The position numbers and the translations under genes were made by a program. A DNA stretch of 64,000 bases. Origin: Rummeliibacillus suwonensis. GTDB taxonomy: Bacteria > Bacillota > Bacilli > Bacillales_A > Planococcaceae. The notes beneath the pieces are model-generated. The model saw only the letters and a program-made list of their open reading frames with translations. It made no database searches and was not told where the DNA came from. The stretch lies in the NCBI RefSeq assembly GCF_007896435.1, contig NZ_VCBL01000001.1, forward strand, positions 1,083,345 to 1,147,344, read 5' to 3'. This document shows, piece by piece, positions 27,053 through 37,550 of the stretch; within the stretch, counting starts at the first letter, position 1; every line of letters begins with the position of its first letter.

Positions 27053-27904
27053 ATGTTAGGAAAACTGATTAACGGTAAAGAAATTGGCAATACAATTCGA
27101 CAATCCATTCAACAAGAAGTGAATGCTTTAAAAGAACAAGGTATTACTCCAGGTCTAGCAGTTATTTTAGTAGGTGACGATCCTGCTTCACGTACGTATG
27201 TTTCCAACAAACAGAAATCGTGTGAAAAAATGGGGATCTATTCAGAGCTCATTAAGCTTTCCGCAGATGTTACAGAAGAAACATTGTTACAACAAATTGA
27301 GCAACTAAACGCAAACCCGGCAATCGATGGCATCTTAGTTCAATTGCCACTTCCAAAACATATCGATGAACAAAAAGTGATTGCTACGATTTCTCCAGAA
27401 AAAGATGTCGATGGCTTCCATCCTATCAGTGTGGGTAAAATGTTATTAGGACAACCTACGTTTTTACCTTGTACACCATTTGGCGTTATGAAACTGTTAG
27501 AATATACGAATGTTGATATTGCAGGTAAACATGCTGTCGTAGTGGGCCGTAGTCATATCGTCGGCGTTCCTATGGGACAACTTTTACTACAAAAAGATGC
27601 AACAGTTACATATTGCCATTCTAAAACTCCTGATTTAAAAGCGATTACAAAACAAGCTGATATTCTAGTGGTAGCTACAGGTCGTGCAAAAATGATTGGT
27701 GCTGATCATGTGAAAGATGGAGCAGTTGTTATTGATGTCGGTATGGACAGAGACGAAAATGGTAAACTATGTGGAGATGTAGACTTCGATGCAGTCATCG
27801 ATAAAGTATCAGCCATCACCCCTGTTCCTGGCGGTGTAGGTCCAATGACTATTACCATGTTGTTATTTAATACATTGCAATCTGCTAAAAACAAGCTATC
27901 ATAA
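27053..27904 (+). CDS. folD: Bifunctional methylene-THF dehydrogenase/cyclohydrolase
   Basis: 283 aa. It interconverts 5,10-methylene-THF and 10-formyl-THF. Catalytic [10 protein letters not shown] lysine, [12 protein letters not shown] and the NADP-binding [12 protein letters not shown] are visible; [12 protein letters not shown] closes the domain. GcvT upstream produces its methylene-THF substrate. Confidence 0.96.
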   Translation: MLGKLINGKEIGNTIRQSIQQEVNALKEQGITPGLAVILVGDDPASRTYVSNKQKSCEKMGIYSELIKLSADVTEETLLQQIEQLNANPAIDGILVQLPLPKHIDEQKVIATISPEKDVDGFHPISVGKMLLGQPTFLPCTPFGVMKLLEYTNVDIAGKHAVVVGRSHIVGVPMGQLLLQKDATVTYCHSKTPDLKAITKQADILVVATGRAKMIGADHVKDGAVVIDVGMDRDENGKLCGDVDFDAVIDKVSAITPVPGGVGPMTITMLLFNTLQSAKNKLS

Positions 27905-27936
27905 GACAAATGGTTACAAAGCAGGTAAAATAGTAA

Positions 27937-27972
27937 CGTCAAGGGCTGTTTTTCTAGCGAAAGACAGCCTTA
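27937..27972 (+). terminator. Hairpin after folD
   Basis: GGGCTGTTTTTC and GAAAGACAGCC pair around TAGC. Only a weak T/A tail follows, so termination may be partial and xseA could be read through. Confidence 0.4.
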
Positions 27973-28095
27973 TTAAATGATATAGTGGCTCGATTGGAAG
28001 CTGAATAGTAGTAAACATGGATAAGTTTTGTCCAGGCGCATAGTAACCGCTATATATCAAACGCTAAAAGGCGTATAGATAAGGAGTCTGAGATT

Positions 28096-29454
28096 TTGAC
28101 AAGCACACCTTATTTAACCGTTCAAGCATTGACAAAATATATTAAAAAGAAATTTGATGTAGATCCCTACTTAAGAAATGTATATGTAAAAGGGGAACTT
28201 TCAAATGTAAAACATCATATAGGCTCAGGTCATATTTATTTCACCTTGAAAGACGAGAAAACACAGATAAAAGCTGTTATGTTTGCATCATATGCTAGGC
28301 AACTCAAATTCAAACCTGAAAGTGGAATGAAGGTACTGATCAAAGGTGATGTCAATGTTTATGAGGGTGGAGGGCAATATCAACTGTATGCACAGGTAAT
28401 GGAACCAGATGGACTCGGTAGCTTATATTTAGCGTTCGAACAGTTAAAAGAAAAACTTCAAAAAGAAGGTCTTTTTTCGGATCAGTATAAGAAACCAATT
28501 CCAGCATTTCCTAGAAAGGTTGCAGTGGTGACTGCTACAACAGGTGCAGCTATACGAGATATTTGCACCACGATCAAACAAAATTATAAACTAACAGATA
28601 TCATTATTTTTCCTGCTCTTGTCCAGGGGGAGCATGCGGCAAAAAGTATTGTAAAAGCGATCGAACAGGCAAATCGTACGCCTGAAATCGATACACTAAT
28701 CGTCGCGCGTGGTGGTGGCTCTATTGAAGATTTATGGGCATTTAATGAGGAGATTGTAGCGAGAGCTATATTTAATAGCGTAGTTCCTGTTATAAGCGGG
28801 GTAGGTCATGAAACGGATACAACCATTTCTGACTTAGTAGCTGATGTAAGAGCGGCTACACCAACAGCAGCAGCTAAACGTGCTGTGCCAAGTAGCGAAG
28901 AGTTAGCCAAGTACTTGCTCACTAGAAAAGCTCAATTATTCCAATTGGTACAAGCCCGGATCAAACAGGAAAAAGCAAAATTAGAGCGCTTACAAAAATC
29001 CTATCCACTCGCTTATCCCGATCGACTATATCGACCTTTTATAGAAAAAATATCGAGAATGGATGAACGATTACATCAAAGTATTTTAGATTATCTAAAG
29101 CATCAAAAACTTTTGATGACTCAAATGGATCATCGTTTGCAGCTTCGTTCTCCATTGCAACAACTTCGCTATGAAAAAACAAGAGTAGAAAATAACGAAA
29201 AATCCTTAAAAAAAGCAGTGCTGCAACAACTCAATCGAAGAAACGATGAATTTCGTTCTGTTATTCGAACATTGGAAGCACTGAATCCTTTAGCCATTAT
29301 GACACGAGGCTATAGCCTTACTTACCATAATGGGAAAGTTATCAAATCGATTCAAGAAGTGAAGGAACATGATGAAGTGGAATTTCATCTTCAAGATGGG
29401 AAAGCAACAGCAACCGTTACATCGATTACTGTGGAAGATAAAATGAAACTTTAA
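28096..29454 (+). CDS. xseA: Exodeoxyribonuclease VII large subunit
   Basis: 452 aa. The N-terminal OB-fold (KYIKKKFDVDPYLRNVYVKGE) is followed by the catalytic domain with ARGGGSIEDLWAFN and SGVGHETDTTISDLVAD, then a coiled-coil arm. It degrades single-stranded DNA with XseB. The start is TTG 28096 behind AAGGAG. It is separated from xseB by a 190-bp inverted family A repeat, an unusual split of a normally tight pair. Confidence 0.96.
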   Translation: MTSTPYLTVQALTKYIKKKFDVDPYLRNVYVKGELSNVKHHIGSGHIYFTLKDEKTQIKAVMFASYARQLKFKPESGMKVLIKGDVNVYEGGGQYQLYAQVMEPDGLGSLYLAFEQLKEKLQKEGLFSDQYKKPIPAFPRKVAVVTATTGAAIRDICTTIKQNYKLTDIIIFPALVQGEHAAKSIVKAIEQANRTPEIDTLIVARGGGSIEDLWAFNEEIVARAIFNSVVPVISGVGHETDTTISDLVADVRAATPTAAAKRAVPSSEELAKYLLTRKAQLFQLVQARIKQEKAKLERLQKSYPLAYPDRLYRPFIEKISRMDERLHQSILDYLKHQKLLMTQMDHRLQLRSPLQQLRYEKTRVENNEKSLKKAVLQQLNRRNDEFRSVIRTLEALNPLAIMTRGYSLTYHNGKVIKSIQEVKEHDEVEFHLQDGKATATVTSITVEDKMKL

Positions 29455-29650
29455 TCAGTGGGGTTTTTCATCCTCTGCTGAAATAGAGGAATTTAAGTGA
29501 AAAGAGCCAAGTCCTGTGGCAATACTTGAGTGACTAACATCTTGTTGGCTCGAACTAATCGGGCGCATGTGGTAGTTGATCTCCCTCCTAACTTCTTTAC
29601 TTTCGCTGAATTTTGAGGTGGGAATAATACTGCCCGTTAATGAGGGATAT
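29455..29650 (-). repeat. Family A repeat, full length, inserted between xseA and xseB
   Basis: The reverse complement shows every module: attaacgggcagtattattc, gagatcaactaccacatgcg, cccgattagttcgagcc, CCAACAAGATGTTAG, GCCACAGGACTTGGC followed by TCTTTTC, and CAGCAGAGGATGAAAAACCC. It starts 1 base after the xseA stop codon. Confidence 0.85.
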
Positions 29651-29665
29651 AAGGGGGAGTAATAG

Positions 29666-29908
29666 ATGACGACTAAAAAGCAAACTTTTGCAACATCGAT
29701 CAATGATCTTGAAGAAATTGTGCAACAGCTTGAACAAGGCGATGTACCATTAGAAGATGCCATTGAATTATACAAAAAAGGAATGAAATTATCTCAGTTT
29801 TGTCATGAACAATTGACAAAAGCTGAAGAACAACTTGTTTCCGTTATGGATGAAAACGGAAATGAACAACCGTTTGAACCAACAGGAGAAGAGGGAAAAG
29901 GGAAATGA
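29666..29908 (+). CDS. xseB: Exodeoxyribonuclease VII small subunit
   Basis: 80 aa, helical. FATSINDLEEIVQQLEQGDVPLEDAIELYKKGMKL is the family core (two-helix hairpin binding XseA). It has its own AAGGGGGAG ribosome site and overlaps ispA by 4 bp. Confidence 0.94.
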   Translation: MTTKKQTFATSINDLEEIVQQLEQGDVPLEDAIELYKKGMKLSQFCHEQLTKAEEQLVSVMDENGNEQPFEPTGEEGKGK

Positions 29909-30789
29909 CGCAACCATTAAAGTCTTTCATGAATGCCAATATTCCAGTTATTGAAAAACGTATCAATGATCTTGTTAAAGAAATTACAGCACCAGAAATA
30001 TTAAAAGAAGCAATGCTTTACTCATTAAATGCAGGTGGTAAACGAGTTCGTCCATTATTTGTATTAGCTGTTATGGACCATTTCAATGTCAAAGATGATG
30101 CAGCTTATACTGTAGGTGCTGTCATTGAAATGATTCATACCTATTCATTGATTCATGATGATCTACCAAGTATGGACAATGACGACTATCGCCGTGGCAA
30201 ACTAACCAATCATAAAGTGTATGGGGATGCTTTTGCCACACTAGCAGGAGATGCGTTAAATACGATTGCGTTTGGTATTTTAGCGCGTATGGAACAAGTT
30301 GATGCTGAAAAACGTTTAGAACTTATAGATAAGCTTAGTGTAGCAGCAGGTGCTGAAGGAATGGTAGGAGGACAGATTCTCGATATCGAAGGCGAAACGA
30401 AAAAGCTGACATTAGAAGAATTAGAAGAAGTACATGTCCATAAAACAGGGGCGATACTTCGATTCAGTATTGAATCTGGCGCTATTTTGGCTGGTGCTTC
30501 TGATGAAGAAAAGGCTATTTTAGTCGAATACGCACATCATATTGGTCTATGCTTCCAAATCCAAGATGATATTTTGGATATAGTTGGTACTACAGAGCAA
30601 TTAGGAAAAACAGCGGGTAAAGATGTTGCAAGTGATAAAAGTACTTACCCAGCACTCCTTACACTAGATGGAGCCAAAGAAAAACTTCATGTACACTATG
30701 AATTAGCTATTAAAGCATTAGAAAAATTGCCATCTGAAAGTAAGTTATTAAAAGAATTTGCCGAATATATTGTTCTTCGCAACAAATAG
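29905..30789 (+). CDS. ispA: Farnesyl diphosphate synthase
   Basis: 294 aa, all-helical prenyl synthase. First Asp-rich motif [10 protein letters not shown], second DDILD, and GGKRVRPL. It condenses IPP with DMAPP/GPP to C15 for quinone and undecaprenyl synthesis. The neighbouring dxs supplies the MEP pathway entry step. Confidence 0.95.
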   Translation: MTQPLKSFMNANIPVIEKRINDLVKEITAPEILKEAMLYSLNAGGKRVRPLFVLAVMDHFNVKDDAAYTVGAVIEMIHTYSLIHDDLPSMDNDDYRRGKLTNHKVYGDAFATLAGDALNTIAFGILARMEQVDAEKRLELIDKLSVAAGAEGMVGGQILDIEGETKKLTLEELEEVHVHKTGAILRFSIESGAILAGASDEEKAILVEYAHHIGLCFQIQDDILDIVGTTEQLGKTAGKDVASDKSTYPALLTLDGAKEKLHVHYELAIKALEKLPSESKLLKEFAEYIVLRNK

Positions 30790-30880
30790 CAACTCTTTTA
30801 ATTTTGTGCAATTGTTTATCACTGCTATAATGATAAAAACAATGCGCGATGAATCTATAATGAAAAGGTGTGTGATGGCG

Positions 30881-32788
30881 ATGGATTTGAATAATATATC
30901 TAGTCCATCCTTCTTAAAAGAATTAAATACAAAACAACTTCGTGATTTGAGCTATGATATTCGCAAATTTTTAATCGAAAAATGCTCAAACACGGGTGGC
31001 CATATTGGACCTAATCTAGGAGTTGTTGAGCTGACAATCGCACTGCATCGTGCTTTTAATAGTCCAAAAGATAAGCTTTTATTTGACGTGGGGCATCAAG
31101 CCTACGTTCATAAAATTTTAACAGGTCGTGCATCTGAGTTTGATACACTCCGCCAATACAAGGGATTGTCCGGTTTTCCAAAACGTATTGAAAGCGAACA
31201 TGATGTTTGGGAAACAGGACACAGTTCAACATCCCTTTCTGCGGCTATGGGAATGGCAGCAGCGCGTGATGTAAAAGGTGAACATCATTATATCGTTCCA
31301 ATCATCGGTGATGGTGCTTTAACAGGTGGTATGGCTCTTGAAGCACTGAATCATATTGGACACGAAAAAACGAATATGATCGTGATTTTAAATGATAACG
31401 AAATGTCCATCGCGCCAAATGTTGGGGCTGTCCATAATATTTTAGGTCGTCTTCGTACTGCAAGTCCATATAACAGAGTAAAAGACGATTTAGAAATGTT
31501 ACTCAAGAAAATACCAGCAGTAGGTGGTAAATTGGCTGCTACAGCTGAACGTGTTAAGGATAGCCTAAAATATTTACTCGTATCCGGTATCTTCTTTGAA
31601 GAATTGGGTTTCACTTATCTCGGTCCGATTGACGGTCATAATTTTGAGATGCTGGAGGAAACTTTACAAAACGCTAAAAAAATTCAAGGGCCTGTTATCA
31701 TCCATGTTGTAACGAAAAAAGGGAAGGGCTACTTGCCAGCTGAAAACGATACCATTGGTACATGGCATGGAACAGGTCCGTATAAAATTGAAACTGGCGA
31801 CTTTGTGAAATCAACAACATCAGCACCTGGATGGTCTAAATTGATTGCAGATACGGTTACTCGAATCGCGCGTGAAGATGATCGTGTTGTGGCCATCACA
31901 CCAGCAATGCCTGTAGGTTCCAAATTGGAGGGATTTGCAAAAGAATTCCCCAATCGTTTTTATGATGTTGGGATTGCAGAACAACATGCGGCAACAATGG
32001 CTGCAGGAATGGCTGCTTCAGGGATCAAGCCTTTTTTAGCGATTTATTCTACATTTTTACAGCGTGCCTATGATCAAATGTTGCATGATATTTGTCGACA
32101 AAATTTAAATGTATTCATCGGTATTGATCGTGCCGGACTTGTCGGTGCGGATGGTGAAACACATCAAGGGGTATTTGATATTGCTTTTTTACGTCATATG
32201 CCGAATATCGTCATTATGATGCCAAAAGATGAAAATGAAGGCCAACATATGGTCAAAACAGCATTAGATTATGAGGATGGTCCGATCGCACTGCGTTATC
32301 CCCGTGGAAATGGCTTAGGTGTACCGATGGATAAGGAACTACATGATATTCCAATCGGCACATGGGAAGTGCTGCAAGAGGGAGTCGATGCGGCGATTGT
32401 TACATTTGGAACAACCATTCCTTTAGCAAAAAATGCTGCCAATATTTTATCAGCAAAAGGCATCCAAACAGAGATTATCAATGCACGTTTTATCAAACCT
32501 ATGGATGAAAAAATGCTACATCGACTAATGCAAAGTGGAAAGCCAATCTTAACCATTGAAGAAGCAATGCTTGAAGGTGGATTTGGGAGTGCTGTGTTAG
32601 AATTCGCAAATGACCATGGCTATTCAACCGATAGGATTGCTCGAATGGGCATTCCAGATATATTTGTGGAACATGGCAGTGTGGACTTATTGCTTCGTGA
32701 TTTGCATATTACGGATGAAGAAGCCGTCAATCGTGTCGAAAGATTAATCGCCAAAAAATCTAAAAAACAAGCAGGTTTAAAAGCATAA
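30881..32788 (+). CDS. dxs: 1-deoxy-D-xylulose-5-phosphate synthase
   Basis: 635 aa from ATG 30881, which aligns with known Dxs N termini (MDL...PSFLK); ATG 30875 and 30860 are alternatives near AAAAGGTG. ThDP enzyme joining pyruvate and glyceraldehyde-3-phosphate. [18 protein letters not shown] (ThDP motif) and transketolase C-terminal region [16 protein letters not shown] are intact. It overlaps the tlyA start by 1 bp. Confidence 0.95.
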   Translation: MDLNNISSPSFLKELNTKQLRDLSYDIRKFLIEKCSNTGGHIGPNLGVVELTIALHRAFNSPKDKLLFDVGHQAYVHKILTGRASEFDTLRQYKGLSGFPKRIESEHDVWETGHSSTSLSAAMGMAAARDVKGEHHYIVPIIGDGALTGGMALEALNHIGHEKTNMIVILNDNEMSIAPNVGAVHNILGRLRTASPYNRVKDDLEMLLKKIPAVGGKLAATAERVKDSLKYLLVSGIFFEELGFTYLGPIDGHNFEMLEETLQNAKKIQGPVIIHVVTKKGKGYLPAENDTIGTWHGTGPYKIETGDFVKSTTSAPGWSKLIADTVTRIAREDDRVVAITPAMPVGSKLEGFAKEFPNRFYDVGIAEQHAATMAAGMAASGIKPFLAIYSTFLQRAYDQMLHDICRQNLNVFIGIDRAGLVGADGETHQGVFDIAFLRHMPNIVIMMPKDENEGQHMVKTALDYEDGPIALRYPRGNGLGVPMDKELHDIPIGTWEVLQEGVDAAIVTFGTTIPLAKNAANILSAKGIQTEIINARFIKPMDEKMLHRLMQSGKPILTIEEAMLEGGFGSAVLEFANDHGYSTDRIARMGIPDIFVEHGSVDLLLRDLHITDEEAVNRVERLIAKKSKKQAGLKA

Positions 32789-33609
32789 TGACAACAAAAA
32801 TTCCAAAAGAACGCGTGGATGTATTACTTGTTCAGCGTGGCTTATGTGAGACGAGAGAAAAAGCGAAGCGTACGATTATGGCGGGGCAAGTATTCTCAAA
32901 GGAAGTCCGTATTGATAAGGCAGGGGAGAAAATTCCTGTTGATAGTGAATTGACCATTAAAGGACATCAGTTACCCTATGTAAGCCGCGGTGGTTTAAAA
33001 CTAGAAAAAGCGTTGAAAGTATTCGATGTAGATGTCACAGGAAAGCTAATGCTAGATATCGGTTCTTCAACGGGTGGTTTTACGGATTGTGCATTGCAAA
33101 ATGGTGCAAAACATTGTTATGCACTTGATGTCGGCTCCAATCAGTTAGCTTGGAAAATACGTTCTGATGAGCGAGTAACTGTGATGGAGAAGACTAATTT
33201 TCGATATGTGACAGCACCCGATTTAGTAGAAGGATTACCTGATTTTGCGACGATCGATGTATCCTTCATATCTTTAGAATTAATATTACCTGTTCTAAAA
33301 ACTCTTCTTTTACCTGGCGGAGATGTGGTGGCATTAGTGAAGCCACAGTTTGAAGCGGGAAAAGAAAAAGTAGGGAAAAAAGGAGTAGTTCGCGAGGCAA
33401 AAACTCACTTAGAAGTATTGGAAAAAATTGCGACATTCTCTGAATCCATCGGTTTTATCGTTAAAGATGCATCGTATTCACCTATTACAGGTGGCGAAGG
33501 GAATATTGAGTTTTTATTTCACCTTTATAACCCAAGAGCAGGAGAAGAAATCCAGTCTTACACAGATTTCGCTTCATTAGTAAAGGAAGCACATCAACAG
33601 TTGAAATAA
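32788..33609 (+). CDS. yqxC: TlyA/YqxC family rRNA methyltransferase
   Basis: 273 aa. An S4 RNA-binding domain (ERVDVLLVQRGLCETREKAKR) precedes an FtsJ-like SAM domain (MLDIGSSTGGFTDCALQNGA). The family 2'-O-methylates rRNA or acts as a hemolysin-like protein; the exact target here is unknown. The start codon overlaps the dxs stop. A strong terminator follows. Confidence 0.9.
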   Translation: MTTKIPKERVDVLLVQRGLCETREKAKRTIMAGQVFSKEVRIDKAGEKIPVDSELTIKGHQLPYVSRGGLKLEKALKVFDVDVTGKLMLDIGSSTGGFTDCALQNGAKHCYALDVGSNQLAWKIRSDERVTVMEKTNFRYVTAPDLVEGLPDFATIDVSFISLELILPVLKTLLLPGGDVVALVKPQFEAGKEKVGKKGVVREAKTHLEVLEKIATFSESIGFIVKDASYSPITGGEGNIEFLFHLYNPRAGEEIQSYTDFASLVKEAHQQLK

Positions 33610-33641
33610 CACGATCCGTGCTTTGTCGGATCGTGTTTTTT
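33608..33641 (+). terminator. Terminator of the ispA-dxs-yqxC operon
   Basis: AACACGATCCG (33608-33618) pairs perfectly with CGGATCGTGTT (33627-33637), then a T run. Confidence 0.93.
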
Positions 33642-33643
33642 CT

Positions 33644-33652
33644 TGTTAAAAT
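33644..33652 (+). promoter_or_regulatory. Extended -10 promoter of ahrC
   Basis: TGTTAAAAT extended -10, directly after the upstream terminator and 59 bp before the ahrC start. Confidence 0.5.
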
Positions 33653-33680
33653 AAAGAAAAAATGATACGTTATAAACAAA

Positions 33681-33698
33681 TGGGCATAAATATACAAA
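33681..33698 (+). promoter_or_regulatory. ARG box before ahrC
   Basis: TGGGCATAAATATACAAA matches the ArgR/AhrC consensus TNTGNATWWWWATNCANA at all but one position. It lies just upstream of the ribosome site, so AhrC probably represses its own gene in the presence of arginine. Confidence 0.7.
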
Positions 33699-33711
33699 GA
33701 GGTGAAAGCAA

Positions 33712-34161
33712 TTGAATAAAAGCCAACGACATATTAGAATCCGCGATATGATTGCTAATAATGAGATCGAAACACAAGATGACTTGGTCGATATGTTAAA
33801 AGATGCAGGTTATCACGTTACACAAGCAACGATTTCCCGTGATATAAAAGAGCTGCATCTTATTAAAGTGCCACTCCAAGATGGAAGATATAAATATAGC
33901 TTACCAGCAGATCAACGTTTTAATCCCATCCAAAAATTACATCGTGCATTAGCTGACGCCTTTGTATCCATAGATGGGACTAGCCATATGCTTGTGATGA
34001 AAACATTGCCAGGAAACGCACATGCTATTGGATCATTATTAGATCATTTGGATTGGGAAGAAATTCTTGGAACCATTTGTGGCGATGACACGATTCTAAT
34101 CATTTGCCGAGAAGAATCAGAGCGTGAAAAGATTAAAAATCGTTTACTTGAAATGCTATAA
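33712..34161 (+). CDS. ahrC: Arginine repressor AhrC/ArgR
   Basis: 149 aa. N-terminal winged helix ([28 protein letters not shown]) and C-terminal arginine-binding hexamerisation domain with [14 protein letters not shown]. The start is TTG 33712 behind AGAGGTGAAAG. Order yqxC-ahrC-recN is conserved in Bacilli. Confidence 0.95.
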   Translation: MNKSQRHIRIRDMIANNEIETQDDLVDMLKDAGYHVTQATISRDIKELHLIKVPLQDGRYKYSLPADQRFNPIQKLHRALADAFVSIDGTSHMLVMKTLPGNAHAIGSLLDHLDWEEILGTICGDDTILIICREESEREKIKNRLLEML

Positions 34162-34188
34162 TGAGAGCTTAAGCGAGGTGAGCTAGTT

Positions 34189-35886
34189 ATGTTAAAAGAG
34201 CTATCCATTAAAAATTTCGCGATTATAGAAGATCTAACCGTAGCTTTCCAAGATGGATTAACCGTCTTAACTGGAGAAACAGGTGCAGGTAAATCCATTA
34301 TTATTGATGCTGTTCAGCTTTTAGCTGGTGGACGTGGTTCCCAAGAGTTTGTTCGACATGGTGCAAAGAAAGCGGAATTAGAGGGCCTTTTTACATTGAC
34401 CTCTGAAAATCATCCGGCATATGAAAAGTGCGAAGACGCCGGAATTGAAATCGAGGAAGATCTAATTATCTTGCGCCGTGATCTAAATGACAATGGTAAA
34501 AGTGTATGTCGTGTAAATGGGAAACTGGTACCATTGTCTCTATTACGCGAAATCGGTGCGACATTGATCGATATACATGGACAACATGAAACCCAAGAAT
34601 TGATGGATGATCGGCAACACATTCATTTATTAGACCAATTTGCAGGAGAACAAATAGAAGCCGTTCAAGAAAAGTATTTCAAGCAATTCAACGATTATAA
34701 TACGCTAAAAAAAGAATTGGCTGCTATTTCTGTGAATGAACAGCAAGTGGCTCAAAAAATAGATCTTTATCAATTTCAGATGAAAGAAATTGATGCATGC
34801 CAATTCCGGGAAAATGAAGAAGAGGATTTGACAGAAGAACGTCGTCGGCTCATGAATTTCAACAAAATATTTGAATGCTCGAATACGGCACATGAAGCGA
34901 TTTTAGGCGAGTCGAAAGGGCTTGACTGGATTGGACGTGCAATGTCTGAGTTAGAGGATGTAGCAACCATCGATATGACCTTTAAAGAATATTCAGAAGC
35001 CGTTTCAAATGCTTTTTACAATCTTCAAGAGGCAGCCTTTGGGATAAAGAATATTTTGGACGATTTAGAATTTGATCCAGAACGTTTGAACGAAGTAGAG
35101 CATCGTTTGGCCCTTATTCAATCGATGAAAAGAAAATATGGATCCACTTTAAAAGAAATTTTAGCGTATCGTGCAAAAATCGGCGAAGAATTGGAATCCT
35201 TATTTAATAGAGATGAAAATATTCAAAAAAATGAACAACAGCTCATTGAACTTCGAAAAAAACTTCAGTCAACAGCTTCAAAATTGACAGCTGTTCGCAA
35301 AAAAGTTGGCAATCAATTGTCTAATGCTATTATGCAACAGTTACGGGAATTATATATGGAAAAAGCGAAATTTAGTGTTCATTTTGAAACATTGCCTGAA
35401 GGTCAATTCGATCATGATGGAGTAGATAAGATTATCTTTTATATTGCAACGAATGTTGGGGAACCACCTAAACCTCTCACAAAAATTGCTTCGGGTGGGG
35501 AACTCTCTAGAATTATGCTGGCACTAAAAACCATTTTCTCTACGACGAATGGCATTACTTCTATTATTTTTGATGAGGTGGATACAGGTGTTAGTGGCAG
35601 AGTGGCACAGGCAATTGCTGATAAGATCGCAGCCATTTCTGTTCATTCACAAGTATTATGTATTTCTCATTTACCTCAAGTTGCAGCAATGGCGGATCAT
35701 CATTATCATATTCAAAAACAAGAGGATACCAATCGAACCTTTACTTCATTAACGGAAATTTTTGGCGATGATCGAATTGATGAGATCAGTCGCATCATGT
35801 CAGGAGCAGAAGTCACAGAATTGACATTCAGACATGCAAAAGAATTGATTGAAATTGCTGAACAACGAAAAAAATGTTTAGTTTAA
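34189..35886 (+). CDS. recN: DNA repair protein RecN
   Basis: 565 aa SMC-like ATPase for double-strand break repair. Walker A GETGAGKS near residue 32, a long coiled coil (about 150-350), signature TKIASGGELSRIMLALK, and Walker B SIIFDEVDTGVSG. GAGGTGAG precedes the ATG. No LexA-type box is visible in the 27-bp gap. Confidence 0.95.
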   Translation: MLKELSIKNFAIIEDLTVAFQDGLTVLTGETGAGKSIIIDAVQLLAGGRGSQEFVRHGAKKAELEGLFTLTSENHPAYEKCEDAGIEIEEDLIILRRDLNDNGKSVCRVNGKLVPLSLLREIGATLIDIHGQHETQELMDDRQHIHLLDQFAGEQIEAVQEKYFKQFNDYNTLKKELAAISVNEQQVAQKIDLYQFQMKEIDACQFRENEEEDLTEERRRLMNFNKIFECSNTAHEAILGESKGLDWIGRAMSELEDVATIDMTFKEYSEAVSNAFYNLQEAAFGIKNILDDLEFDPERLNEVEHRLALIQSMKRKYGSTLKEILAYRAKIGEELESLFNRDENIQKNEQQLIELRKKLQSTASKLTAVRKKVGNQLSNAIMQQLRELYMEKAKFSVHFETLPEGQFDHDGVDKIIFYIATNVGEPPKPLTKIASGGELSRIMLALKTIFSTTNGITSIIFDEVDTGVSGRVAQAIADKIAAISVHSQVLCISHLPQVAAMADHHYHIQKQEDTNRTFTSLTEIFGDDRIDEISRIMSGAEVTELTFRHAKELIEIAEQRKKCLV

Positions 35887-35923
35887 GTATGTATCACTTG
35901 TTTGAAATTTTTGGTGGAAAATA

Positions 35924-35957
35924 AAAACATCTTGCAAATTTTGTGAGATGTTTTTTT
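35924..35957 (+). terminator. recN terminator
   Basis: AAAACATCTTGCAAA / TTTTGTGAGATGTTTT imperfect hairpin followed by a T run. Confidence 0.85.
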
Positions 35958-36037
35958 ATACATTCAAACGGTAGACAAATATTTACCTTTCATAACAATT
36001 CGATTTGAAGCCATCATAAATGAAAAGGAGGTGACAT

Positions 36038-36997
36038 ATGCGAAATGCGAAGCGCTCTTTTTTGAGCTTATTTATTTTACTTGTCGTTTTTGGATCATGG
36101 ACGACAATTGCAAGTGCAGCCAAGAAAGTAATCCCAATGGGTGACTCAATAGGTGTTGAATTGCAATTGTCAGATATTACGGTTTCAAATGATGTGTTAC
36201 TACAAGATGGAAATTGGCTCAAAAGAGGAGATATTGTTGAAAAAGTCAATAATACTTCAGTGGAAAAATTGGAAAACATTCACCAAATTATAAAAACATC
36301 CTCAAAGGAATCCCTGATTTTAACAATAGGCAGAGATGCTGAAGACAAAAAGGTCAACGTGAAAAAAGAAGAAATGACATCTGTTATGAATTTTCTTCGC
36401 GATGAGACAGATGGAATCGGTACGCTAACCTTTTTAGATCCTGATACGAAACAATATGGTGCGTTAGGTCATCAAATCGTCGATCAAATATTACAAAAGC
36501 CACCACAATTCAATCAGGGTTCCATTTTCTATGCAAAAATCGAACATATTAAGAAGAGTACTCCTGGAGAACCAGGGTATAAAATCTCTGCGGTTGAAAA
36601 TGATAAAGGTCAAATCGGCAGTATCGTTTCCAATAGTGTGTATGGGATATTTGGCAAATGGCAAAAATCTATACAACCATCATTGCCAAAAGCGATAGAA
36701 GTTATGCAACCTTCTGATATAAAAAAGGGACCTGCCAAATTATTAACAACGATTTCAGGTAAAAAAGTGGAGTCGTTCGATGTGAACATAACAAAGGTGA
36801 ATGATAAAAGCTTCCAAATTGAAATAACAGACCCTGTATTAAAAGAAAAAACTGGCGGTATTTTACAAGGAATGAGTGGAAGCCCCATCATCCAAGGCGG
36901 GCACTTCGCAGGTGCTGTAACACATATGTATATTGAAAGTCCAGAAAAAGGAGCAGCACTACCTATTACAGAAATGCTCAAAAATCAACCTGCTTAA
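36038..36997 (+). CDS. spoIVB: SpoIVB serine peptidase
   Basis: 319 aa. An N-terminal signal/anchor (SLFILLVVFGSWTTIASA), a PDZ domain (about 55-110) and an SA-type serine protease domain. The likely triad is H145 (GALGHQIVDQ), D266 (IEITDPVL) and S281 (QGMSGSPI), equivalent to B. subtilis H236, D363, S378. Secreted from the forespore, it cleaves SpoIVFA to trigger sigma-K processing. It is shorter than B. subtilis (about 426 aa) because of a reduced N-terminal region; catalytic parts are complete. Confidence 0.94.
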   Translation: MRNAKRSFLSLFILLVVFGSWTTIASAAKKVIPMGDSIGVELQLSDITVSNDVLLQDGNWLKRGDIVEKVNNTSVEKLENIHQIIKTSSKESLILTIGRDAEDKKVNVKKEEMTSVMNFLRDETDGIGTLTFLDPDTKQYGALGHQIVDQILQKPPQFNQGSIFYAKIEHIKKSTPGEPGYKISAVENDKGQIGSIVSNSVYGIFGKWQKSIQPSLPKAIEVMQPSDIKKGPAKLLTTISGKKVESFDVNITKVNDKSFQIEITDPVLKEKTGGILQGMSGSPIIQGGHFAGAVTHMYIESPEKGAALPITEMLKNQPA

Positions 36998-37061
36998 AAT
37001 AAATATAAGACGGTTAAAAATTAGCCGTTTAAAAAATAAGCAACCACACTCCCAAAAAGCA

Positions 37062-37091
37062 AAATCCACCCATCTCGGGTGGATTTTTTAG
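37062..37091 (+). terminator. spoIVB terminator
   Basis: AAATCCACCC pairs with GGGTGGATTT around ATCTC, followed by T. A second weaker hairpin (gacggttaaa/ttagccgttt) lies at 37009-37030. Confidence 0.85.
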
Positions 37092-37189
37092 ATCTGTACC
37101 AATCTTTGTTTGCTTATAGAGGATTTCATTTCATTTTCAAAAAGCGATAGAATTTCACCCTCAAGACTCGAGTAAAGGGTATATGTGAC

Positions 37190-37262
37190 GATCAATTGCT
37201 CGATAGGTTTAAAACTAACATCTAGTGAGGGGAGGGACGAAGAAAATCTTCATTAGGTGAAA
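37190..37262 (+). repeat. Degenerate family A right end
   Basis: acgatcaattgctcgatagg and ctagtgaggggagggacgaa followed by gaaaatcttcattaggtg resemble the atcaactg... and CAGTGGGGGATGAAGAAAACCCCCACTG modules of family A. Heavily decayed. Confidence 0.4.
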
Positions 37263-37381
37263 TTGTACTTTAAAGTTCGATATTTGTAGGGTTTTAAAAT
37301 AGTTATTCAACTGTTTTCTTCTAGCATTCTTTTTCTTTGGATTATTTGTTACAATTAACATGTAAATAATATATACATTTT

Positions 37382-37459
37382 TGTCGAATTTGAAGAAATT
37401 TCTATTACAACATACTCATTTTTTTAAATTTGGAAGGGCTTGACTTAAAGTTGTCGAAT
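37382..37459 (+). promoter_or_regulatory. Spo0A boxes and sigma-H-like promoter of spo0A
   Basis: Two perfect TGTCGAA boxes (37382-37388, 37452-37458). GAAGGGCTT (37433-37441), 11 bp, GTCGAAT (37453-37459) fits a sigma-H promoter whose -10 overlaps the second box. This suggests the sigma-H/Spo0A-P feedback control known in B. subtilis. The rest of 37092-37550 is AT-rich with the degenerate repeat above. Confidence 0.65.
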
Positions 37460-37550
37460 AATCCCATTTGTATCAAAAGTGTGTCTACATTTAGAGTAAA
37501 CTCAGGTTTTGATCTCAATTTAGGAAGTGCATGATAAAGGAGGAAGTCGA

